A DNA stretch of 64,000 nucleotides from Myxocyprinus asiaticus (Eukaryota > Chordata > Actinopteri > Cypriniformes > Catostomidae), in the NCBI RefSeq assembly GCF_019703515.2, contig NC_059346.1, forward strand, positions 17,801,501 through 17,865,500, in the 5' to 3' direction. Shown here in pieces: positions 13,337 to 38,464 of this stretch. Every line of letters begins with the position of its first letter. Position 1 is the stretch's first letter. The notes under the pieces are model-generated. The model worked only from the letters and a program-made list of their open reading frames with translations, did not search any database and was not told the DNA's origin. The position numbers and the translations under genes were made by a program.

Positions 13337-13482
13337 GTGATAGTTAGATAACACACATGGATAAAACAGCTTCAATAGAAAGAGAACTTCCTTGCTCTGT
13401 GGAGAATAATGGTCATCACAAATATGTGTTAATATTCTCTCTGTGCATATGACACAGGATTAAAGCCTGATGACCAAACATG

Positions 13483-14119
13483 CACTGAAAAAATGGGTCT
13501 GATTTATTAAATGATATTATTGTTTCTCTTCTAAACTTATTTTCTTTGCTTTCGATTAATGTAATTCTCTAAAATGTGCACTCTACTAGATTGCATTATG
13601 CTGGGTGAATGTGAACCAATCAAGTATGTTCAACAACATGGGCAAGGGGATTTGTAGTTCCCAGCATGCTTTGCACGGAAATTGCCATGAGTAAAAATGT
13701 GGAAATTAAGTATTCTTTTATATATTTATGAGAAAATTGAGAAAAAGGTTTAATTGGTTTAAAAAGATGACTAAATTGTGTTTAATTTTGTTCTTTTGTT
13801 ATTAAGAACCGATTCTGATATGCTGGGTTACCATTGTGTTGAAGAGTGGAACTTTTGCTTAGGTTCAGAATGGGTACACTCAAATAACCGTCACTACTTA
13901 GCATTTAACATGTTAGTGTATACTATTGCTTGTTAAACAAAATACTAGCATAACCTGACAACATTATTCAGTAATGTCACAAAAATGTTATGTAAATCAA
14001 AGCAAATGAATCACATTAGGGACATAAATAAAATTATTTGGAGGCTACTTAATTGATTCATGTGAAACCAATGTACATGATTAAATCATGTACACTCAAA
14101 GCATTTTTTTTTTCAGTGT
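13483..14119. mobile_element. Candidate MITE with CACTGAAAAAA inverted ends
   Basis: The left end CACTGAAAAAA and the right end TTTTTTCAGTG are inverted repeats about 637 bp apart. The interior is AT-rich and non-coding. This type of end is common in fish non-autonomous DNA elements. A clear target duplication is not visible, so the assignment is tentative. Confidence 0.45.
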
Positions 14120-16860
14120 GCGTTAGCACATAAATCAATATTATAAAGTCAAAACCACAAACACATAACACTGGCTGATGAGCTCTGATAAGGCACCTGG
14201 AGATCTTATGGGCTGCTTTAATCTGTCTGTTAAAGGGAACAAAACAGATGCTGAGGTGGGTATGTATGATCAAAGTCCACTTGACCGCCATCTGGGGAAC
14301 GCTCCTTGACAGCTGTTTTCTATAGATCAGAATCAGAATCAGAATGAGCTTTATTGCCAAGTATGCTTACACATACAAGGAATTTGTCTTGGTGACGGGA
14401 GCTTCCAGTACACAACAATACTAAAACAGCAACAAGACTTTTAAAAAAGAATTAAAATTGAATAAAAAATACATCAATATTGAAAAGGAAAAAGTATATA
14501 TAGAATACACAATAGACAATATATATATATGTATGTATATATATAGATCATATATATATACATACATACACACACAAATACATATACATACATACAGATA
14601 AAAGTACAGCTCCTATCTACTTGAATGGGGAAAGACTGAAATCTCCAAAATGGTTGGTCAAGATTACGATTAAAGAAAATATTTCAAATCAGCAGTACAA
14701 TTTGACAACAATGGTATAATGAACTGTGCTTGTTTAGCTCAGATCACATTAAAAACTATATTTTTCAGGCTGGTCCAGCTAATGCATATGCATGTTCTCG
14801 AGCTGACAGACAGGCGATGTCTGTATCTAAAAGGTGGTTGGAAATTTTTATTTTTATTTTTATTGAATATTGATGGAGCAACCTAATTTATGTGAAAAGA
14901 AATAATAACGAATGGTTGATTTGATTAAAATTCTGTTTTAAAAAAAGATGGTGAGGGAGGCTTTTACCCCACACTTGGGGTAAAAGGCCCCTAGGGGGGT
15001 TATAGTGATATCATGTAGATATAGGGGCAATAGATATAATGCAACATTTTTCAACTAATGCAAATAATGTTGAGACAACAAGTTGCTTTTTTGAGAAACA
15101 AATTAAGATAATGCTTCCTCAAAATAAACACTTCAGAAAAGGGTGCATGATTTCCTGTTAATTTCAGACACATTTGGCATTTCATAAAATCTCAAGTCTT
15201 CAATACACAAATTCATCTCCATTGTGATTGTTTCAGTCAATGTGAGCCCACTCAGAACAAACCTACTCCCCCAAAACAATGTGTTTTATTTTGATTTTAT
15301 GGGGGGCCTTTAGCCCCAGCAACAGGAGGATTTTTACCCCAAATACCATCCTTTCACTTATTGGACAGTTATTAAAAAACTTTTGATTTATTGACCTTGA
15401 CCAAAATGGAAATTGACAAAAAAGTATTTTGTGTCTAAATAAATGTGATAATTTCAGGAATTTTCATTAGCTACATAATTTTGCAACATTTTAAAAAGTA
15501 TTAAAAAAAATGTGATCAAATTGCCTCAAAATCAACCTTAAGACACTGCACACAAAGACCTCATGGATCAGGAAATTTATGCAGTGCATGGTGACAAACA
15601 GGTGTTTAGTGATGTGCTAATGGTAGTTTTTGTTGCTATATGGAGTTTTGGGAGAAAATCAAATCAAATGTGCTTTATACTCCGGGGGGCCTTTAGCCCC
15701 GTTGTAGCTCATCAAGTGCTCCGTTTTAGGCTAAATAGTCTCTGACTGAAGCCAAGGAGGAGCAGCTAGGTTTGGCAAGGTTTGGAAAATAAAATTTCCC
15801 TGTAAAATGGCACATGAAGACTGAAGCTGGTCTCACACTTAATCATTCCAGTCCATGTCTGCTTTGAAGGATCTATATATATTTACTCCTTTATATTCAT
15901 TTTATATATAAATGTTTACTTATTACTTTACAGTTTATGTTCTTTTTCTGTTTAATGTGTGCTGTATTGTCTTCACAAGCTAGAGATAAGGAGTTGTCTC
16001 CATTTCAAGGTCTTCGACATCACAGGACTATGTTGTGAATCAGTACTTTTCCATTGTCTTTGCTTGGTATATTAACACTTGTTAAATTTGTGCTGGTCAG
16101 ATGAAATAAGACACATCTAAGATTATTCAATAAACTTTACTCAGTTTTACTATCACTTTTAATCTCCTGCCTCCTGCTCTTCTGCTGCCTCTTCCTGCCT
16201 TTTGGGCTGGTAGAAGAGTTAAAATTACAAGTTGCTGACTGGTTTTGAATATCACTCAAGATATTTTGATCACAGAGAGAGCGATCTGGTTAAATGTTCT
16301 CTGTCTATGATACAAACCTGATTCTGTTAATATGTCCAGATTGTCTCTCAAAAGGTCATATGGTTAGAGTTTAGGGCCCCTTCGCACCAGATTTATTTTA
16401 TTATAAACATTGTTCTAGAAATGTATTTTGTTTTTATTCTGCTTTATTTATGTTGTATGGAATTAATATCCATTAGCACCATCTTTTAAGGGTAAAGCAG
16501 CATTTCTTGCATATTTTTATAGAGCATAGTGAACATTACACAAGCTGAGTGTTTTGAATGATGCTACCCATTACCACATACACCTGTTGTCTTTGCTTAA
16601 TATGTATGAGGCCATGTTTATAACGAGACTGGCAGTCTGCAAGCACTTCCATTATAAACTCACTCATGAAAGAGCAAGAAAAACGTCAGACTGACCTCCC
16701 ATTCCTCAGGTTATCTGGTACTAACTTCAACTGTGTAGTCTTTGACTCGTGAACACAAACAAAATGTTGCCAGCTTCACTGTAACTTGGCTACTTGAACA
16801 CTTTCCTTTAAGTCACTTTTGGCTTCTGCTAAGAACATTAATAAAAACAAAAACAAACAT
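14120..16860. other. nexmif-prps1 intergenic region; no gene recognised
   Basis: AT-rich sequence with short frames only. It includes an AT/GT microsatellite (about 14516-14600) and three occurrences of a GGGGCCTTTAGCCCC-like palindromic motif near 14975-14999, 15299-15317 and 15684-15700. No exon with family similarity was found. Confidence 0.5.
14328..14450. repeat. Dispersed teleost repeat fragment
   Basis: The stretch with TCAGAATCAGAATGAGC followed by TTTATTGCCAAGTATG is a motif seen widely in teleost genomes, usually as the end of an old interspersed element. The family is not certain. It is followed by A-rich and AT/GT simple sequence (14516-14600). Confidence 0.45.
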
Positions 16861-16937
16861 TATAACGAGAATGTTGTGTTTATCTCTCTCGCGCTCTCTC
16901 TCTCTAGCTGCCAGTCATCCAGCCCTGAGAAATGTAT

Positions 16938-23159
<6,222 letters not shown>

Positions 23160-26131
23160 CTCACACACACATACATGTGCCATCTGTTCACACACAATCT
23201 CTTAATATAAACTCATGAGGGAGAGTCAGTTCTGGGCCTGTTAAGCTATGTGCCCTTATAATACGCATATCATTTCAATTCTGACATTAAAGCTTATTCC
23301 TGGACAGTGAAAGAACTCTCTACAGCTACACATAGCTCCCCTTTGCTGCTGCGTGTTTTGACTCAACATTTTTAAATAATATTGTTCATATCTAACAGCT
23401 CTATACTTCTATAATTTCCATCTATTACACTTCACTCAGTGGATTTTGCCCCTAGTTTAACATGCTGGTTATATGTACCTGCATGTTAGACTAAAGGATT
23501 TTCTTGAATGTCGCATTGTTAGTTCTGCCTCAGAAATTAATTAACACCAACAATTTGGGAAAAAATGCAACAACAACTGCTGCTGAGTATTTCCTCCAAT
23601 ACTGAATATTTTGGCATTTAAGATCAGAAGTTTACTGTGTAACTTAAAGATACGATGCTTATTATATACAGTTCTGTAACAGTATCTAATTGTTAAGCTG
23701 TGGATAGCCAGTAGGTAACTGCTGTGATTGCTGGAAATGGGTTACACCCCTTTAGAATGCTGTTGCCGTGGCAGCTGGAACATTTGGAAACATAGTACTT
23801 TGGATACTCTGGTACTTTTTTTTTTTTTTCTCTCAGGTTTCAGTTTTAGATTATTTTTTGTCACTTGAATAGATCTCATCTTTTCAAAGTTTTTTGAAAT
23901 GGTGAAAGCCAAGAGCTCTGTGGAAATTTAGGTCATCTTTTTCTTTTTAATATGTTGTTGTGAAATGTTTTGGATCTTTATGTTTACAGCCAGGCAGCGT
24001 TTTTGACTGCTTGTGGACGCTGCTCTGAAGTTTTGACTGAACCCAAACAAGTACTATTGGCTATTGTCGAATTGTCAATCAATAATTTGCAACCTACTCC
24101 ATCAATTTAAGTCACTTTATCCCAGAAACACATTGTGAATTTTATGTACTGGAATAACAAGGAAAGCATGTAGATGATCTCTTACTAGATCTCTATTTGT
24201 TTCTGGGTCAAAGTGATTAAAAAGGATGAACCAGGTCACATTTAATTTTTGCCGTTTCTTGCATATATCTGTTTGTGTCAGTGTGTTTCGTCTTTCAAGT
24301 ATGTTTCTTATCCATGCTACTTTGGCCAAATCAGATAAAATACCAATAACTACATGACTGACTGCTTTCACTGGAATGGTCTCACCTGTCTGAGTTCGGT
24401 GGGTAAGACTAAATTTGATTGGTCAATACCGATTGCCTTAACGAAGGAAAGAAATCAGAAAATTGTATTGTGTTAGAATGCAGAATGTAGAGTAAAGCTT
24501 TTCAGAAAAAAAAACTGCACATCTGTCTTTGTCTAATTTCCTCCCAACCATTCAGAGTAAATTCTAGAGACTGTTGTGCGTGACAATCCCAGGAGATCAG
24601 CAGTTACAGAAATGCTCAAATCAGCCTGTCTAGCACCAACAATCATGCTAAGGTCTAAATCACTGAGATCACATTTTTTCCCCATTCTGATAGTTGATGT
24701 GAACATTAACTGAAGCTCCTGACCCATATCGGCATGATTTTATACATTGCACTGCTGCCACACGATTGGCTGATTAGATAATCACATGGATGATTGTTGT
24801 TGCCAGATGGACTGGTTTGAGTATTTCTGTAACTGCTGATCTCCTGGGATTTACATGCACAACAGTCTCTAGAATTTACTCTGAACGGTGCCAAAAACAA
24901 AACAAAAAAACATCCAGTGAGTGGCAGTTCTGCGGATGGAAACACCTTGTGGATGAGAGAGCTCAACAGAGAATGGCCAGACTGGTTCGAACTGACATAG
25001 TCTATGGTAACTCAGATAACAGCTCTGTACAACTGTGGTGAGAAGAATAACAATTCAGAATGCTATTCTGAGATGCTGGCAGTGGGGATTTACACAATAT
25101 TAGGCAGGTGGTTTTAATGTTGTGGCTGATCGGTGTATATTAGTCCAGCAGTATTTAATCACATCCGTGGAGAACACTCAAATGCAAACGAATAATACGA
25201 ACTAAAATGCCACACAAACTTCATTCTTGGAAATGTTTTGGTTACAGGAATGGCGATGACCTTTGATCCGATTCCCACATGGTGGCGCAATTGATTTGTT
25301 CCATTGAAAGTGGGGAAAGGTTCGACAACTCAAATGCCTTAATGAAGCATTTTGAAAATAAGACTAGTTTTTGTATTTATTTTTTATTTTTATCTAGACG
25401 TATGAAAACTTGTAGTTGAGCTTAACGTTATTTTTAACAAAAAGCTTCAGCGTCGTGAGAAATTGGCATAATTTAATCCATCTACATAAATCTGATATAT
25501 GGCAGAAATGTTTTAAAAAAAAAACGTTTACATTTCATTTTCACTTAAAAAGGACACGTATGCAACATAGGCTATATCTCAGTATACTACAATAATTTCC
25601 GTTTTCATATATGAAACGTAGATTTTCCCAGATACTAGTGGGATTTCAATATGTAGGCAAACATAAATGCTCAAATATATGAACAATAATTTTATATAAA
25701 TATATATTCATCCGATTTCTATATTGGTATCTAACTAGGCTACGCATTTTTGTTTGAATTTTTTTTTTTTTCTCTCCAGTCTCACAGAATCTTCATAAGT
25801 AGTATGTTGTTTTTGTTGCAATTCCACTTTATAAGTAGCCTATACACTCAGGCATGTGTCTTACCAAATGTTCTGATTGTACTCCGACAAACGGCTCGAA
25901 AGATCAGTATATGTAGCCTACAACACATAAGAATATTGGCCATATGGTTACTGAAACACTAGAAAAATATGGCGAATGATTTTAGATGGATTCTGTATCA
26001 GCCTGTTTATGATTAACAGGCCCAAGAAACCCATGAAAGCATGAATTTATCCATATATCAGAAATCACTCGGCAGAAACAACAACAGCCATAATAACAGC
26101 TTTATTAGTATGCCTTTTGTTATTATATCAT
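23160..26131. other. prps1-tbx5 intergenic region
   Basis: Apart from the prps1 3' UTR and the Tc1 foldback at 24540-25139, this holds AT-rich sequence with no recognisable exon. The sequence 25200-26100 shows nothing I can name. Confidence 0.45.
24540..25139. mobile_element. Palindromic Tc1-derived foldback element
   Basis: The minus strand (24533-24727) and plus strand (24790-25041) both encode the same helix-turn-helix segment of a Tc1/mariner transposase (LSISVTADLLG followed by TTVSRIYSE), so the element is an inverted duplication of a transposase 5' part. The right end has GGCAGGTGGTTTTAATGTTG followed by TGGCTGATCGGTGTA, a well-known teleost repeat terminus; the left end appears truncated. 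No catalytic domain is present, so it is non-autonomous. Confidence 0.75.
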
Positions 26132-26404
26132 GATAACACTTTACAATAAGGTTATATTAGTTAGCTACATTAGTTAACATGAACAAACAATGAGCAATAT
26201 TTAACATTTTTATATTTAACTTAATGTAATTTTAAACATAGAATACATTTTTTAATTCAAAAGTTGTATATGATAATACTAGTTAATGCACTATGAACTA
26301 TCAATGAACAACTGTACTTTTATTCACTAACATTAACAAAGATGAATAAATGATGTAACTCATAACTCATGTTAACGAATGGAACCTTATTGTAAAGTGT
26401 TACC
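26132..26404. mobile_element. MITE with AACACTTTACAATAAGGTT inverted ends
   Basis: The left end TAACACTTTACAATAAGGTT and right end AACCTTATTGTAAAGTGTTA are near-perfect inverted repeats enclosing about 270 bp of AT-rich sequence with TTAGTTAACAT motifs. This family is very common in teleost genomes. It lies upstream of the T-box gene. Confidence 0.8.
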
Positions 26405-27848
26405 TACTGTAGGCTATAGCAATAAAGAAATAAAACAGCTTTGGTAAATTGTCTAGTCGTTTATCCAAGTCACATTAAACAGATCCTAATCCGAGCACCT
26501 GTGCGTCTCGAATTCAGGGTCAGCCTCGCGTGGTGTCCTGTCTTTATCTCAGCGCGGGATTACCGTCTTATCTTGACGAGAATGTTCGTAAATCAAATCG
26601 ATCAAAAAAACCAAAACAAATCCAAGGTTTTATTCCTGTAATACAGGAATACTATCTAGCTTACGAAACAAATACAAACTGACACACACAGAGAGAGAGA
26701 GAGAGGGAGAGAGAGAGACAGACCGCTCTCCTAGTTACCTCCTTTCGACCTCGTCAACTTTTAACCCCGCCGCGCGCAACTCTCGCGCACATAGTGATGC
26801 TGACTGACAAGCGCAGATTATTTACAGAACAATTTAGAGGCTGAGTATATATTCTGCGCCAGTTAGGTGAGTGGATATCGTTCGTTTTTCTTACGATATT
26901 TTCCTCGACCATTTTGGATACAGCCCGTATTTTGGAAGTACTTCGGAACAAGCAGATTTATCATGGAGGAGAGGATGTGTTGATGTGGGGTTTTGTCGTC
27001 GTGTGTTTATTTCAATGCGCGAGTTTGGACATCGCGTGTCATGAGTGTGTGAATGAATAAAGGTGTGACGACAGAGTAGGCATCACGCTAATAGGAGACA
27101 GAGAATGGATGGAGGGAGAAAAGAGAGACACGGCAGAAAAAGGGAACAGGACAAAATCGGAAAAAAAGGATCAGAGAGGGAAGGAAAAACAGAGCAGGAA
27201 AAATCGGATAATTATGACGACATGACAACGTTCTGAACTGTTGCGGAGTTTATCTCTATCTGTGTTCGAGGATTTGTTTTTACATTTATTTATTTTAGAG
27301 GTGTAACAGATCAGCGGGACTTATTTTTAAATACGTTTAATGTTTCGGAATTTAGTGAGCAACGATATCCTCCGAAATGCTCCTCACACAGTGAGGTAGG
27401 AGATTATTTAATAATAATAATAGTAATAATAATAGTAATAAATCAAAGCAGGGTCTGTCTATATGTGTGTATAAAGAGGAATAAAAAATAAAATGAATGT
27501 AACTCAGACTCTATAACACAAATGAGACATTTCAGTAGCTATTGAAGCTTACAAATCGACATTTTCATCCAGCCATTCATATTTTTATGATCAAAGCGCA
27601 TATTTCATTGAGGGAAAATAATAAGTCCTTAAACGGTCAACAATTCACTCAGTAATTTAAGGAAGCCAGTTGATTACATCAGTGTGTAGACCATGTGTGC
27701 GTGCAGACAATTCATTATTTTAAAGCCAATTCGTTTCTGTTTTAAAAGGACAGCCTATATATATATATATATATATTTATTATCACAATAGTCTGGATAT
27801 CTCCTGGTGAAAGCATTTCTGCCTTTTTCATGCTCTCATTTTTTTTAG
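26405..27848 (+). promoter_or_regulatory. tbx5b: tbx5 5' region: probable promoter, 5' UTR exon and 5' UTR intron
   Basis: A GA-rich tract (26687-26720) is followed by a CpG-containing stretch (about 26740-26900), the best candidate start region. A good splice donor, CAGTGAG/GTAGGAG, follows 27395. A strong acceptor (pyrimidine run plus AG at 27847-27848) precedes the coding exon, so a 5' UTR intron of about 450 bp is likely. The precise start site cannot be set from sequence alone. Confidence 0.4.
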
Positions 27849-27878
27849 ATCACCGTAATTTAATACTCAGACGGAGTT

Positions 27879-33576
<5,698 letters not shown>

Positions 33577-33857
33577 GCAAGTATTTGCACTGTGTGTGTG
33601 TCTGTTTGTGTGTGTGTGTGTGTGTGAGTCTGTCAATAATTGTTGTGACTTCATAACTCATCCTGAAATCACAACATTTTATTTTGCTCCACAGTTTTTA
33701 AATAGTCATTAATCAAACACTGTCTGTCACTGTTATCATCAAAATAAACTGATCTTCACACAGTAAAAATAAAGGTTCCATTTAGAACCAAAAAGGAGCA
33801 CAAGGCCTCAGGAAACTCTCCCTAACTCTCCAATTCTTCCAACTATGTATGGGTGCT

Positions 33858-34451
33858 TTAAAGGAATATTCCAGGTTCAATGCAAGTTAAGCTCAGTTGA
33901 CAGCATTTGTGGCATTTGTTGATTACCACAAAAATTAATTTCCACTTGCAACCCCCCCCCCCCCCCAGTGAGACACAATGGAAGTTAATGGGGGCCAATT
34001 CATTTAAATGAAAATACTCACTGTTTCAAGAGTATAGCCTCAAGATGTAAACAGTACGTTTATTAAGATGATTTTAGTGTGATAAATCACTTTCTAACCT
34101 TTTCTGTGTAAAGTTATAGACAATTAATTATAAAAAATGAAGATGTAATGTTAAAACCCTGTAATCCCCGTAAACAACGATTTAATACAAATAATACAAG
34201 AGTTTTAACAGAATAATTGATGTATGTGCTTTTATAAAATTATAAGCTTCACATTTTTGCCTTTAAACCCTCCAAAAGTTACCACATTCGCTTCCATTCT
34301 AAGTGCCTCACTGTAACATCGATTTTTGCTTCTTCTTTTTTTTAAAGAAAAGGCGAGATTAGTCGAAAGAATATTTTTGTGGTAATCAACATTATGCCAC
34401 AAATGCTGTCGACTGATCGTAACTTGTATTGAACCCAGAATATTCCTTTAA
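33858..34451. mobile_element. TTAA-flanked foldback element (family C), full-length
   Basis: The ends are TTAAAGGAATATTCCAGGTT and the inverse AGAATATTCCTTTAA. The halves are reverse complements: GACAGCATTTGTGGCA near the left against TGCCACAAATGCTGTC near the right. A poly(C) run occurs at about 33953-33966. Other copies are at 37602-38190 and 58555-59834. No transposase is encoded. Confidence 0.8.
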
Positions 34452-36999
34452 AGAACCCAGAAACTAAAACACTGAAGAACCTAAAATGAATCATCAAGAA
34501 CTTTTTAATCTCCAGGAGTGTTCCTGAGAAAAACGTTGCCTGATCATAGAAGATTTTTGTTCACGAACACTGTGGAGCATGTGGAAACTAATGGGGCTTC
34601 AGGATAGTTAAAAATAATCAGAGATTTTCATAAAATATATATATATATATAAAACTTTCCATTTCCTCTTATCCCGAATCCAGTGATGAACGTTTGCATG
34701 TCCCCTGCGTCTTTAGTGATGTATATGAGATTTTGTGTAGATTTTTGGCAAATCAAATAGCTTCCAGTAAGATGTGTGAATCTCTGTTACTATTACCACA
34801 CCTTGAAACAGATAAATGTTAATGGGATTATTCCTCTGGATAATATTTCACTTCACTGATGCTGATGTACAAACAATAATAAACCCAAATGCAAGATACA
34901 GTCAGATATAAAACCCTACATCTCTTAAGCCTCACATCCTTCTGAACACACACATGCTGTAGCCTCAGAGGGATGGAGGTCCTTTATTTTGTTTATTTTT
35001 ATTTTGTATTATGATGAAGAAAGGGAATGCTGGGTACTGCTCGTGTCATAGTCCGTTAAGGGAGCCATGATGTTACCAATCTTGTCATGGCCGAAGGCAA
35101 GAGATACAGAGAGACAGTGAGAGAGAGAGGGAGAGAGAGAGATGGAGTGAGTGAGAGAGAGAGAAAGAAAGAGATGGTGAAAAGGGGAGTATCAGCTGGA
35201 CATTTATTTATAGACACACCAAGCAATAAGACTTTCATGAGTGAAATGTGGTAATTTTAAAGAAAGTTTTTATGTTGTGAATATTCATGTTCAGATGATT
35301 AATTATTATGAATTAATAATTGTTTATAAGGTCACAAGTTGTGCTTGCTGATATTTATTTGTAATGCACTTGTTTAATTTATTGAACATTTTGCATTAGC
35401 TTGATAAATGTAAAGTTTCTGTGTTTTGTGAAAGTGTTTTTTGAAACTTGTTGGAATATGAGGCTGAAATAAAATGTAAATCTATGGCCTGTATGACTTT
35501 TAATGTTTATTCAGATTTTTTCTTTATAGACTTTGGTGTTTTTGATAGACTCATTATTTAATTGTATTCCAACTTAATTGCAGAAGTATGGATCTTTACC
35601 AAACGAGAAAACTTCTGGGTCATAAAATTATATAATTACGCATGATCAATGAATCAGAATTTTTATAACGCAAATATTGAAAAATATCAATAATAATAAT
35701 AATTTCACATTATTTGCATTCATATATTAACAAACCAACCAGGGAATGGAGTATTTAAAATATTTGTAAGTAGAGGAACAATTTTCAACATTTTGGATTT
35801 TCATTTTTAGAAGCATAAAATGCTTGCAGAAAACAAAAGTGACTTAACAAAAACATCCTTTATTGGACTAAAGAAAAACTAAGGCATTATTATTCTACAT
35901 TCAAACCAAAAAGATTGCAGGGAAATATGAAATATTGCTTTTCCTAACTTTGTGAGGCTGAGAAAGCTTTTTGGTGCATAATTTTTATAATAATTTTTTT
36001 ATTATATATATATATATTTTTTTTTTATCAGTTTCACTTTGCCAGCACTCCCTTGGATTCTTCGAAGAAATTCGCTTTTTTTTTAAATGTAAAAGATCTC
36101 GAAGAAATATTTGATCTGTCTTACAGAAAATGTACTTTGGCATAAAAAAAATGGCTTAACATTATTCTCATATGCATCTCTGGCAGCTGTGTAATGGCCC
36201 TTAAATAAATGGTCAAATCACAAAAATTGTGCACAGTTTTCTAGATTAAGAGGGCAACACAGCTTGGCCACTGACACATCTTACCCCACTTCCCCCCTAT
36301 GTGTACATGCATACGTGCATGTGAACAGTTTAGTAGTGTGTGTGTTTGTGTGCCTCAGAGCTGTAGTTTCACACCTCATGTAAGTTTGAGCTGTGGCAGA
36401 GAAATGGAGAGAAAGAGACAGATCTGGGTTTTTTTTTTTTTTTTTTTTTTTTACAGGAATGACAGTAAAGTTCTATAGGGGAAACCGTTTATCATGTAAA
36501 AGCAATGTTTTTCAACAGTGCTGCTCAAAGGAAAATAATGCAGCATTTTCTATCAGTTTTTGTCTCATTGCTAGGGTAAAATGATTGACATTTTGAAATG
36601 CCTGTTCTTTGTGACCCTGTAGAGCCTGAGGCCTCATACCTTCTGACTGTTCAGATTTGATTACACAAAAACACAGAACTACTTGATTGTTTAGAGAGCA
36701 GTGTCTTTTTGTCTATAAAAACAAACCGGCTCCTGACAATTTTGAGAAAAAAGAGAAATTTTAAAGTGTGGATCGATTGGAAACTTTACTGTCCCATAAC
36801 GCCTCGGAAGCTGAGGAGACGTCAAGTTCAAAAGCTTTAAACAAAACCAGAGTAGACTATTTTCACAGTTGTTGTTATTACGTCATATATTCACGTCACG
36901 GGACATGTTCTTGGATTAAGTAAGTCTGGAATCTATTCATACTACTCACATGCATATTTTGTTTTGGATGGATAGTATTCTTCAACTGCTGTTGATGTT

Positions 37000-37265
37000 T
37001 TCCATCAGATGCAAATCTCAAATCAAAATGAAGTCGTTGGGAAGTCTCTGACCCTTACTGGATTTCCCGCTCCAGCAAAGCATTAATTTACTGGTAATTA
37101 AGTGATCTGAGCTCATTTTCTCAAACCTAATGGCAACATTCAGGAAACACGCCGCTGCCCCCAGTGCACTCTGGGACACACACACATGGTCCTCTAAGGG
37201 CCCTTTTACCTCCCTGACATTAGCTTGTAATGTTATTAGCTCGTGCATCATTAAGAAGCCCATTT
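37000..37265. promoter_or_regulatory. Candidate conserved non-coding element downstream of tbx5
   Basis: A complex, non-repetitive stretch in otherwise repeat-rich DNA. It contains an octamer ATGCAAAT (about 37010), a homeodomain/NKX-like GGTAATTAAGTG (about 37090), and further TAAT/ATTA cores near 37220-37250. An open minus-strand frame crosses it (37018-37263), but its translation matches no family, so non-coding constraint is more likely. Assigning it as an enhancer of tbx5 is inference from position and composition. Confidence 0.3.
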
Positions 37266-37601
37266 AAGCAAAATGAGTCTTTATTGCAGAGTGGTAGGAG
37301 ATTGAATGGTGTACATCTTAATATTTGAGTTGCTATCAGTGCAGCTCACGACTACTCTGTTTTATTATTGTTCCTTTCTGTACCTCATTCCAAGCTTTGA
37401 CCCAAGAACCTTTATCAGTTTATCGAGACCCAACTGTGCCTGTATAGTCTTTATTTCTTTTTTAAGTTTATTTAATTTTATCATGTTTTTACATTCTCTT
37501 TTTGAGGAATAGTTAAAAAAGAAAATAATAAAAGAAGGAGAATGATTTAAATGTAAACAATTTAAAAGGAGAATCAACTAAATGTAGATTCATAATCAAA
37601 T

Positions 37602-38190
37602 TAAAGTAATATTCCATGTTCAATACAAGTTAAGCTCAATCGACAGCATTTGTGGCATAATGCTGATTACCACAAAAAGCAAAAATCGAGGTTACAGTGA
37701 GGCACTTACAATGGAAGTGAATGAGGCCAAATTTTGGAGGGTTTAAAGGCAGAAATGTGAAGCTTTTACATTTTATAAAAGCACTTGCATTAATTCTTCT
37801 GTTAAAATTCATGTATTATTTGAGCTGTAAAGTTTAAATCTGCATTTTTACAGTCATTTTAGGGTTTGTTGACATTGCATCGTCATGGATGCAAGGTAAT
37901 GAAGTTGTAAAATTGGCTGTAAATTTACACAGAAAAGGTTAGTATGCAATTGTATCACACTTAAATCACATTACGATGTACATAGCTTGTGGCTATATGT
38001 TTGAGATAGTGAGTATTTTAACGTTTATGGATTGGCCACATTGACTTCCATTGTAAGTGCCTCACTGTAACCCAGATTTTATTTATTTATTTTTTTAAGA
38101 AAAGGAGGGGCAAGTCAAAATAAATTTTTGTGATAATTAATATTATGCCACAAATGCTGTCGAATGAGTTTAACTTGTATTGAACCCAAA
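37602..38190. mobile_element. Family C foldback element, older copy
   Basis: Contains the family C left half (CAATACAAGTTAAGCTCAAT, GACAGCATTTGTGGCA) and the inverted right half ending ATGCTGTCGAATGAGTTTAA and CTTGTATTGAACCC. Its ends are more diverged than those of the 33858 copy. Confidence 0.75.
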
Positions 38191-38444
38191 ATGTGAAATA
38201 TCCAATCTTTATTTACTATATAAACTAATGTATTTATAGAAAAATAAATGTATTTCCATAAAACAGTTTTTTAGATTAATGCTTTATTTAAATTGAAACA
38301 TTCCTCTACATTTTTGTCAATACATTCAATAGTCATGCCAATAAAGCTTCATTGAACTTAGAAAGAAAACGCTCTATAGTACTGTATGTAATAGTCAATA
38401 ATCAGTCTCAAATACCAACAGCCATACGGATTCAGAGTGGGTCA

Positions 38445-38464
38445 GTGTGTGTGTGTGTGTGTGT
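38445..38464. repeat. (GT)n microsatellite
   Basis: Short GT run in the intergenic region. Confidence 0.85.
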
